From: Clusia tigrina
Taxonomy: Eukaryota; Arthropoda; Insecta; Diptera; Clusiidae
NCBI GenBank assembly: GCA_920105625.2
Contig: OV050033.1
Location: 127,471,821 to 127,535,820, forward strand
DNA: 64,000 nucleotides
Direction of reading: 5' to 3'
Shown here: positions 21,434 to 33,291 of the stretch, one piece after another
How positions within the stretch are numbered: position 1 is the stretch's first letter
How the letters are laid out: each line of letters begins with the position of its first letter
Made by a program: the position numbers and the translations under genes
Notes under the pieces: model-generated
The model's database searches: none
Told to the model about the DNA's origin: nothing
The model's input: only the letters and a program-made list of their open reading frames with translations

Positions 21434-22889
21434 CTGCAGAATAGAATAAAAAGTAAGTTTATTAATATACATTGACCGATCTCTTCTATGAATACATATA
21501 TAACCTAGAGTGGTGGTTGCCTAACAGCACACTTAGCCCAAGATTGGCTCATTTTGGGGTAAAGAATAATGACGTTATATGCTGATACAACTTCTGGAAA
21601 CGACAAAATAAGTTCTTTCTTGCCAAAAAAAGCACATTTTTACAATTCTATATATCGCTGGATATCGTTGCACCATTCTAAAACCCTATAATACATCATT
21701 CAGAGGATCTAAGTTTGGCGCCATTCCAGAGAGACTTTCGAAAATCACTGTAAATTTGGGTTTCTGGCCGTAGGTTATTGAAGGTTGAGATGGCTGATAG
21801 GCTTTTCTATGCTGTTCCTGGATGGAACCGGTGCCGATCTGGTAGCCGGAGTTTCCTCGCCGGATCAGATTTGGGTTGGAAATAATTGTTGGTATTAGAA
21901 AGGCCGTCTTCCAATTCATTACTTCTTAATACTGCCTGCTGCAGGGTTCTCAATCAAAAGAACATTTCACCTGGCTTTGATCTCACCAGGCCTCGTAAAC
22001 TTATGGTCTTTAGAAAGAATCAATGACCCAGACGACCCCTTCTAAGTGTCCATAAGACACTGGACGATAGTGGGAGAACTCAGTTGACTAGAAAATATGA
22101 CCTGGCTTTGGCCTCACTAGGTTCCGGAATCTCATGGTCTTTAGAAAGAAGCAAGGACGCAAAGGAACCCTTCCTTCTAAGTGTCTAGTGGACGACAGTG
22201 GGCTAGAAAATATGGCCTGGCTTCGATATCACCAGGTCGAAAAATTACATGGTCATTATGAAGAAGGAAATACACAGACGAAACCCTTCTAAGAGTGCGT
22301 AAGACATTGGACAGTGACAGAACATAGCATAATGGTCTAATGAATTTTTTTTCATTTGGCAAGAAAGCAACCCTGCAGGAAAACTAAACTCCCACAAAAT
22401 ACCAAAAATTTCGAATATGAAGGTGTCACCATCAGGCCCTAAAGATAATAAATGATCAAAAACTCACCTATTTCCTTTGTACAGCTCCACGCCGAGAGCC
22501 TCAATCAATCGCTTACAGTGCTCAAGTGGTACCGAGGGGAAGAAATACTTCTGGAAATCCGTTAAGGTCATCAGCTGATCGGAGTCATTGTAGGCCTTCA
22601 TGTTGATGCACGGCACCAGATGATTGTCCACATAGACCCTTTGGATTTTGTACGGCTGCACATTCAAGTTGTTGGCGGGTACTTCGGGTATAATGGAGAG
22701 CCGCTGAGCGCTATCCGCCACTGCTGCAGCAGCACTGGCCGCCATGGCAGCGTGTCTCTGTAGATGCATGCTCGCGGAGTTTGCCGAAGCCGACGACGAT
22801 GAGCGACCGTTCTGGTGGTGAGAGGCGGCAGCAAGTCTTTGTTGCTGCTGTGCCTGATGAGCCGCTTGCTGTTGGTGGGCCGCCTGAGC

Positions 22890-22920
<31 letters not shown>

Positions 22921-25900
22921 TGCTGGTGCTGCTGCTGTTGTTGTTGTTGTTGCTGCTGTTGTTGCTGCTGTTGCTGATGTATGTACACAGAGGCATTTTG
23001 CAACGACCTTCGGGGGGAAGATAAATCGATTACTTCCATTGGAGGTGTGTGTTGATGATGAAATTGTGGGGAAGAGGAAGATGAGGAGTTGTGGTGATTG
23101 TGTGATGAATAGTGAGAAGAGCTGCTGCCATTCTTCGAGGCGGAACGAGTGGGTGAAGGTGAAGGCGTGGAGGTGGAAGTGGCAGGAGAGGGTGGCACCC
23201 CTAAAGCACTTGAGCCAATGGAACAGATGACGCTTTTTTGCCTGCCATTCACGGACGACGCATGCGTAGGCAGAGAAGGCGAATGTGAGGGAGCCGTGGT
23301 ATGCGCAAAATGAGCCGGCAATTGCGGTGTTATGGTTATATTCGGATTGTTGACGACGGCATTTAAGCAGCCGCTGCCTGCAGCAGGCGATATGGGTGGC
23401 GAAATGAATGGCACAAACGTATTCGACGAATTCGTTTGAATGAAGGTGGATAAATCCGGATTGGATAGAACCTTTTGCACGACTGCCTTCATTTCGTCGG
23501 TCATTTTGAATTTCTTTTCGAAATCCTTGAGAGCCGAGGCAGAATTCAAAGGTACTGTGGAATACGCAGAGCCACCAGTCGGTGAGGAGGCATAACGGGG
23601 CGAGGTGCTGGCAGCGTTCAAGGCAGCACTGCTGCTGCTGCTACTGCGCTTGCTTTGCACCTCGAACCCGTTGTTATTGTTGACAGGTATTAGTGGCGGC
23701 ACTGAAGGTTTTGTAAATTGAGAATTCATCGGGACACCCAGGGCGGCCGCGGAATTGTTACTATTATTGCCACTGCCCTTCGACTTATTTGGCGTGTACT
23801 CTAGCATGGCTCGCAAATCGGTGTCCAATGGCAATGGAGGCAGGGAGGGGAACACACTTTTGGCGCTGTCGCCTAAGAGGACGCTATTATTCTTAATTTG
23901 CTGCGTAAACAAGAGTCTCTGCGTGGGCGTCAATTGATTCCAAAAGGCTAAATTTGAGTAATCGGCCGCCGTGGCAGGTGCAGAGGACAAATCGAAATCG
24001 TAGGGGCGGCCATTTGAGGCTGAGGTAGAGTTGGTGATTGGATGGTTTGTGTTGATGGAGGGAGAGGAGGCGGAGGAGCAGGAAGAGTTGGAGAAGGTAT
24101 TTATATTGGAAGTGGCACTGTGTCGTTGTTGCTGTGGTGTTTGTTGTTGCAGCATTGTGTGCTCGACATTTGACCTAGAAACATTATATACAATATTTGT
24201 GAGTGTTTTGCTTTTTTTACTCGATTTCTGTTTCAACGTCAACTTCTTTAAAAAGCTTCGAAGCATTTTTCAAATTCAATTGCAAGATTGTTACTAAATT
24301 GCTTTGAGACTAAAAACCAAAATTTTGCTTTTTCTTTTTTTTTAGTGCATTTTACATTGGTATTTTCACATAAATTCTCTTTAAAATTACATTTTTACAT
24401 TCAATTAAAAAAATGGATTTCTCTTTAATTGAGCAGTTAATTTATTTACGTTTAATTTTCTTTTTGTACACGCATTATATATAATGTATCTAGGGTCTTG
24501 GATCATTTTATTGACTGGATTGGATGGGGGATTGATTATAAAGCAGCAGTATCTTAGAATATGTCTTCGTATGTTTCATTTTCGACAAGAAAAAATTGTT
24601 TTTTTTGTGTTTTTCAAATGTTGTAGCTCGTAGTTTTCTTAAATTCATTTAAATATGTTCAATTAATAAAATTGTTACGAAAAAGCTTTAATAAAGTAGC
24701 CCAAAAAGTTTGGCAATTAATTGTAAGAGAAAAAAAAGCAAAAGTGAGGCATGCAAAAGAACGAAAAAGAAAAAAAAATGTAATTTTTGTGAGACTACAA
24801 AAATAAACAAAAAAAAAAATTTTTTTTCGAAATGCTTTAAATACTTAAAAACAAAATGCGGCTTTAATTTGTGACGTAAAACGGATTTTTAGTAGTCTAG
24901 TATGAAAAAGGGGGGTTCCCTCCTATCTTGTTGATTATGTCTTTACACGAGCAAAAATCAACGTCAACTCAACACTTTGAAGTCTGATTTGGAATTGGAA
25001 TTTGTGTAAATAGCATGCACAATATTGGCAAAAGTCGGTTGGGAGTTTTTAGTTGCGCTGAGGTTGATAGAATAGAGTATATTCCAGTACTAGAAATATA
25101 TTGTATTATATATTATTATAATATATACTTTGTTATATAAATATAATAAAACCCTTCGTATAATGGTGACCTTGGGTTTAAGCAAATGTCAATATTAAAA
25201 ATTTATTATGGCAACACTGTTATACTGTCAGCGTCGTCAGCCTTAAAATAGAGTCGGGTCTACATTCGTATCAATAGGAATTGGATTTTCGTGCAATGTT
25301 TGAAGTAGTAGACGCGAAGAAATTTATTTTTATTCAATGGCTTTCTTCAATATTATAGAAATTATATGAGTACACAGTCACAATGTGTCAGCTGAAGTGC
25401 CTGGAAGGGCGTGGCAAGAACACCAAGAACAAGCGTATACAACGAAACTGGGTAAATAAGTATGTGAAGCAATATTTAACTCATAGGAGGAGTATTTGAT
25501 ATGGGCAAACATGCAAATAGATATACACGTCATTCCTGCTAATAAATGTAACCATCAATCCTCGGCTATAATGCCGAAGCGAAAAATTCATTCCCAAAAG
25601 CCGAACATGCATATGCATAAAACAAAGCTTGTGAACCTGCACGACCTTGTCCTCTATATTACTATATTACAATCTTTTTTCTATAGTTTACTGTATACAA
25701 CTGATGTAAAAAATTTACCAAAACCACAAAATTCGTCAAATAACTTTTTTACTTTATTTGCCTCACAAGAAAATGTTATAACAATGTTCGTAGAAGTTAA
25801 CGTCACACTCAAATTTATTTAACTAACACAACCAAATTGTTCTCAAGTGCTGTAAGTATGCAATAATATTTGGCAATACTCTCCTGTGTCTCCACTCATT

Positions 25901-28900
25901 CCTTGTAATATTTACTTGATATTAAGACAATATTCTCCTTGTATTCTCCCTCATTCCTTTTAATATTTACTTTAATATAAATACAACATTCTCCTTGTAT
26001 TTTCCCTCATTCCTTTTAATATTTACTTTATATTAAAGTTTCCAGCGACACTGACAGGAAGACGTCAAATGCCTCCCCGAAACGTTCAAGTATGCATACA
26101 TACGTTTCCCTTGCCACTGACAGCTGTCAATCAATGTGTTTAAGCAGAACAAAATTAAAGATTCACAAACTTGATGCTTCGCGCACTGAAATTTCTTGTC
26201 ATGTTATGCCTTAAGACCGCTTTACACTAATAATATATGGACAATTGTACTTTTCTTCTTCTGCAGAGCAAACATATTAAATGAATTAAATTATTAGTAA
26301 GATGTTGGAAATGAATTGATAGTTGCCAAAAAAACTAATTTTGGTTTAGTAGGTGTGTCCTAATTGTGAGTATAGATAGATTTATTTAAGGGTCTTATAC
26401 ACCGCGACCCGAAAGATCTATTGTGATGCCCCTATTATTGTTAGTAGTAGAATTATATTGGGCTGTATGATTGCTGTTGCAACTTTACAATGCGTTTAAC
26501 CCGTTCAGTGACACTTGTTTAAGTGTTTATGATTGATATTTGTGTAAAATATCAATCAAACTATATCAAAGAGATTAGTTTGAAAACAAGGGGCTTAATA
26601 TTATACTAATAGCTGCCTAACAATATTCGAAAGTATTTAAAACTAACTTTTCAACCTGCCACGCATAATTTTCATATTTAGAAAAAAAATTGATTACTAC
26701 AACAATACGAAAAACATTTAAGAGACAAAAAAAACCAAATTAGGGATAACATTTAAAACTAAATAAATGCGTGCACAACCACCGATTATGTAAAAATTAA
26801 TTTCAAATGGAATACTAAAAGAAATTTTAATAATAAACAAAATTAAGTCGCTCAAAGTATGGATAATTATTTAAAAAACAAAATAAAATCAAGGCACCTA
26901 AAAAGAATTATGCAATACTTATTTTTGGGATTAAAAATAAAAGGAATATGCATAAAAATTGGATTGTTTTGCAAAAATTTTTGTATAGAAAACAACAAAT
27001 TACAACAAAATTTGAAAAACACCATTTTTTTTTTTACCACTTTTCGGAAATAAAAGAGTAGTGATAAAAAACAAACAAGAGCATAAAGAGAAGTCATAAA
27101 TTGAGTATTCTGTACTTACATGTGATTCGAATTCTGGCCGCTGGCAGCTCGCACCAGTGGCGGTGGTGCATTGGGCTGTGAGTGGTTATTTACGGGCTGC
27201 ATTGAAATAGCGGAATTGTTGTAGTTGTAGGGCTGACGATTGCCGAGTATTAGATTCTCCATGGGATTGCGATATTGCGGCGTACGGGAGCCGGGATGTG
27301 ACTGTTGTTGCGCCTGCAAGTATGCAATGAAATATTTTCATTATTTTCTGACTTTATTTATGTTTTTTTACAAAACTAATTAATAATAAGATGACAAATT
27401 TATAAAATAAAATTTTCACTTAAGTGAAAATTAAATTATATACCCTAGGGCAATAAAAAAAAATTTTTTGGCGACGTTTCTTTGGAGCACACTGTAAAAC
27501 ATATACGAAAATACGAACGTGCACGAAATCCAACATCAACACTTGGGAGTGAATATTCGCATATGATTTGAGTTCAAGCGAAGTCAATTTACAAACACAC
27601 TCACTGCTTTGGTGAGAATGGAAATGACCCCGAAGCTTCCCACGACTACAAAAAGTGTTATAATTATATACGCAAAAAAACAATTGGAATAACAATAAAA
27701 AGTATTTTTCAATAAAATTATAATAATATTTATTTAGGGCATAATAATAAAACTAATTTACATAAATAACATTAAAACATTAATTTGCAATTACAACCAC
27801 CGTTGATTTATTTTTTGTTATTACTGAGTTTGTTAATAATAATAAGCCTATGTGCATGTACGTGTGTGCGTGTGTGTGCGTGCGTGTGTGTGTGTGTGTG
27901 TGTGTAGGAAAGGCATCACACTAAGCTGTCTGACTTTTACAATCAATTTGTCACTTTTTTGCTTATTGTTGTTGTTAGTATGAAAAAAGTAAATAAAACA
28001 AATTTTTTTTTAATGCGTCCAGTACTCATTCACTGGCTTTTAGCCATAGTCAAATTCAGCCACGTAAAATGAGCTGCCCCTTTTCTCTCGATGTGTGTTA
28101 TTGTTTTGTTCACATAGGCTTAAGCACATGTCATGCAGCCACCGCCATGGTATTTGTTGTTGCTTTTTTTTCTGTGCATTAACTCCCACCAACCCTTGCT
28201 CACCTTTTGAGCTAATATAAAAGCAAAATCATTTTTTTTGCTGTATGTTTTTTTGTTGTATGATTTTCTTGTTGTTGCTGCCATTTGTGAGTGTTTGTTT
28301 CTTTTTTGTGGTGAAACTTTTTGTTTTTTTTATTTGAAGAATTTTTTTGCGTGTGCTTTTCATTGACGCCAGCTTATATGCTGGTAATGATAATACCATG
28401 AAGATGATGATGACAATGATGATGGCGGTCGTAATGTTGCTGATAATACGAAATGTTGTTGTACTTTTTTGGTAGACATATTAAATTTGCGTTGGTGGAA
28501 ATAAAATTAGCCGAAATAGTTTTTTACTGTGTTAACACGTTTCTTAAATTTGCGTGGCTAGGAGTTAAATGGGGAAGAAGAAGAAATCACATGAAATATG
28601 AGAAAGAAAATAAAGAACACAAATGAAAATTAAATGAAAATCCATTAGAAAAATTAATTTAAAAGATACCAAATGAAAAGGTAAATAATACAAACGAATA
28701 AAATTAAAAAATACTAGGAATAAAAAAAAAAATGTTTCACAGAATACAATAAAAAATCAAGAAAGAAAATACAAAAATAGAGAAGTGTAAAGAAAATACA
28801 ATATAATAAAAATATAAGTGAAAAAAATATAAAATATATAAAAACGAACCAAAAAAAAAAAAAAAAAATTAGTTGAATTACTTAAAGAACAAATGGGAAA

Positions 28901-28957
28901 GTTATTGTAACACAGATGTCTATAAGAAACGTATATACAAAGAGAAGGATGAGACAA

Positions 28958-29006
<49 letters not shown>

Positions 29007-32000
29007 TACATCTAGTTGCTGCTCTCTCTTTCTATATAGCCAACTTCCAATAGTTTCGCAACTGGTAGAAAATGTAGGCCAACTACTTGGTGAACACATT
29101 CATACATACATACCTAAATAAATATGCCTAACTTAACATACTATATTGCAAGTATATTTACAGTATGCTACAAAGAAGCGTGTATCCCACATCACGCACA
29201 CATATTACATGTATATTATTTCTTTATTCTGTAGACTCTCTTCTATCATCATTATATATTCAATACGGCTTTGCTGATGTGAAAGCAACACAACATTCTG
29301 AAAGAGGTGTGCATATATAAAAATAGTGTTTTGAAGTGGTGTTTTTAGTTTCAATATAAGGAAACCTAAAATAGCCATAAAAAAATGTGTGTGCTTATGA
29401 CCACAAGATAGAAGTAAAACCTTTTATGATTATATATGTATATGTAAATATAGAATAATTATATGGATATTATATAAAGGATTTTCTTAGGTGTACGAGT
29501 ATAAGGAACAAGGTGATATTACTTTTGTTTTTATACTTATAAAGTAATATTAGTTAAAATAAAAAATATAATATTATATTTGTGAACTACATAACTATTT
29601 AATTTTTTAGTTTAGTTGCACTCATGAGTGGAATTCTTCAATGCTGAACTGTTTATGAAATTGCATAAGAACTGTAAGTTGTCGATGATCTGTTGGGTTG
29701 TGAGAACTCTGCGCGATATTCATCATTCTGATTCTCATTTTCTGAATCATGATCGATAAAAGAGAGAGAGAAGTAAATGTTCCGGTAATCTCGGAATCAT
29801 GAAATGTAATACTTTCATTCCAGTTACAAATGGTGGATTAGCGTGAGAAGGCCCGGGAATTTCTGAGTCGTGAATCAAATGGTCAAAAGTTGTCAGAGCA
29901 TTGATACGTTCTCACGGTAATCTTCCTAAATATTCCGTTTGATTTATTTATTTTTAGAGCCGAGTATAACCGAATCAGCTTCACGCACTCAAGAATCTGA
30001 CGCTTCAATTATCATTCAGTGTTCAGCGCAAAGTACGCCTAAACAAGTTTTCACTATATTAATGTATTATTATTAATATTAATGTATCCTGTTCTATGGA
30101 ACTTACTGTCAATTTTACAATAACAAAGTGGAAAGTAGCGAATCGAATGCATTAAGCACGGATGTCAACGAGTTGGGGTGAGCAAACACACGACAAGTCT
30201 TCGTGTCCCCATGTGTACGGGAGAGTAAAACTGCGTATTTTCTTACAATGATAATACCAACTAAGACCGCATGGTTTTTGGTCGTATGACGAACTATCAT
30301 CTCGCCTCCTTCACACACGTCCGCATTAGTTATATTTGGCTACCCTCGTGGCTATTCGTGCCCTCTTGTAGGTGACTTCATACGAGTAATATTACTTGAC
30401 TGTTTTAAATGCATGGCATTGTAGAAGAAAATGTTTTGTAGAGTATTTTGAGGACTCCTCCTATACTAAGCTTATCGTTCGAACACTACGGATGTGAATC
30501 CATATGCGTTTCAAAAATGGCTCTGAAATACCATATTTCATATACATACATATGTACATATGTATGTATTATCTACGTATACATATGTATAAGTATTGCG
30601 TTTCTCAGACTACTTGAATTGTCAGAAATTCCCGCCTTTATACTGCATAATAAACTTTGTACAATGTTATTAAAATTAAATTGTTCTTAATTTAACAATG
30701 AAATTATTTGAATTCCAAGTTAGCCTCACAAAGATAGTTAAATTGCAAAACAACATTTGCTAAATTGAAACAGGTGCTTTCATATTTTCGGAGAGAGTGA
30801 GAGAGACAAAATCAAGTATACACCATGACGCAATGCATATAAGGTAGCAGTGACAGTCCGAAACCCAAAACCACAGAGCAATAATTTATCTGACTCTATT
30901 ATTAGACTTAATTAGAAGCAAGAGAAGAAAGAGAAGCAAGAGAACATGGGAATTTCCTACCGGGTATCATTGCATCATGTACTGTTAGCGCAGATCACGA
31001 CTTCGAAATTCTATTCTTTGGTATCTAGATCAATATTAAACAACTGTTTTCCTTGATTACTAAAAAAGTGGATTCCCAATTGAACGATTTATGGTATATC
31101 AGTTCAGCTGCTTTTGGCATGGGAATTATCGTTCAATTATAAGTAGACATAACACGATAGCTTGGGCTTAACAAGGAAAGAGCCCACGCTTAACAAGGTG
31201 AGAGCCATGCATAGCATAATCACCAAAAGAGGAAAAAGACATTTCATTATTCCTGAACCACTCAAATTACCTTTTCTAGTTATCTGAGACTATCAAATAT
31301 GAAGATTTTTTTCTTTAATGAGAATAAACAATTTCCCATAACGAATCCACGCAAAATACGATCAGAACGGACCCCCACAATTTACAACCCTTCAGAAAAT
31401 TTACGGAAGAATTGCAAAATTATAATAAAAATATCAGATGGTACTGAGCAGGGTTGCCAACTTCCACCCACCAGGAAAAATGCGAAAATTTAAATAAATT
31501 CTGAAACCAAAAATAAAATTCATATGGAAATCTGAAAAAAACTTCTTAAATTTAGAGAAGGAGAATAACTTCAAATAAATTTAGAGAATGAGTATAACTT
31601 TATTCCATATTCCAAAATTTATTCGAGTTTTGATTGAAATTATCAACAGAACTTAAAGTACACCAAAGACCCCAAAGATGACTTATAAAATCCACTATTA
31701 CAGGTAATTACAGCTATTTTCATAATAGTTTCTTAAATTATTTCAAAAGGTTGTATGAAACTAGACACTTCAGAGGTTCCTTGGTTTTAATATAACTGAA
31801 ATTACAGGTATCTGGTTACTTAGCTTGGAGAACTGTTTCGTTTATGGGATGCTTGGTTGCTGCCTCTGTATTCCAGTTCTATTATGGTCCAACTCTTGTG
31901 AATACCACACCATTCAACAGTCATATTTTTTGAAGGTCCACTAACGCTTTATTCGCCAATTGGCAATTAAATAATCTCACTACTTCCCACACACGTTTTA

Positions 32001-33183
32001 GCCAATATTGCATTCATCTGTATAAACATCCGCGCCAAATATACATTAACAGTTAATGATTGACTAGTAATATTAGAATCGACGTGACAATAGCGGCATA
32101 AAATACTGGTATACATTTTTTTCCACATGAACGAAACGCCCCACTCGCGTACGCGCACCACTCACGTATAACAGCATGGTATCACTAGTATAAAACATAT
32201 TCTCGAAGCACAACGAAGAATAAATAGAACACACACACGGTAACTTAACGAACTTTTCCGATAGTGGGCAATGCGGGTAGTTTAATAACGATAAACTAAA
32301 TCGTAACGATAGAGTAAAGTTCAATAACGATGGAGGAAAGCTTAATATCGATAAAGGAAACCTTAACGATAAAATAAAGTTTAATAACGGTCAAGTAATA
32401 TTTAATAACGATAAAGTAAAAATCAATAAGGATACAGTAGTACAGTTTAATAACGATAGAGAAAAGTTTAATGATAAAATAATATTTAATAACAATAAAA
32501 TTAAGTTTAAGAACCATCAAATATAGCTAATACCGATAGAGAAAAGCTTCATAACGATGGAAGAAAGTTGAATAACGATAAGGAAAAGTTCAATAACGAT
32601 AGAGGAGAATTTAATAAGGATAGAGCAAAGTTTAATAACGATAGAGGAAACCTTATTAACGATAAAGTAACGTTAAATAACGATTAAATAATATATTGAT
32701 CAGGAAGAGTGGAGTGTGTTGGAATGATCGCGAAAACAAATAAAAAATTTAAGATAAATTTTATAAAAAATCGGAATATTTTTAAGAAACCTTTTTATAA
32801 AAAATCTAAATATTTCTATATTAAAATATTTTTAAGAAAATTTTTGTAAAAATCGGAATATTTTCAATATCTTTTATAAAAAATCAGAATATTTTCAAGA
32901 TCATTTTATAAAAAATCAGAATATTTTTAATAAAAATTTTATAAAAAATCAGAAAATTTTAGGATATAAATAGAAAATCAGAAAATTTTAAGATATAAAT
33001 AATACAAAATTAGAATATCTTTAGAAAAATTTGTCTAGTAAATTAGAATATTTCTAAGATAATTTTATTAAAAAAAATATTATATATATTTTTTAATGCA
33101 GAATATTTAGTTAATTTTGTATAAAAAACTAAATATTTTTTATAAAAAATTTGAATATTTCTATATTAATTTTCGTATATATA

Positions 33184-33229
<46 letters not shown>

Positions 33230-33242
33230 TTTATATATATAT

Positions 33243-33291
<49 letters not shown>

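Larger units (their letters stand above)
24175..27119 (-). other. Intron 3 of the regulatory gene (2.9 kb)
   Basis: Mostly AT-rich sequence between the exon 3 donor and exon 4 acceptor. It contains a tandem array of about 60-bp units (25870-26040) and a small plus-strand ORF with a donor-like end at 25383-25499, described separately. Confidence 0.75.
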
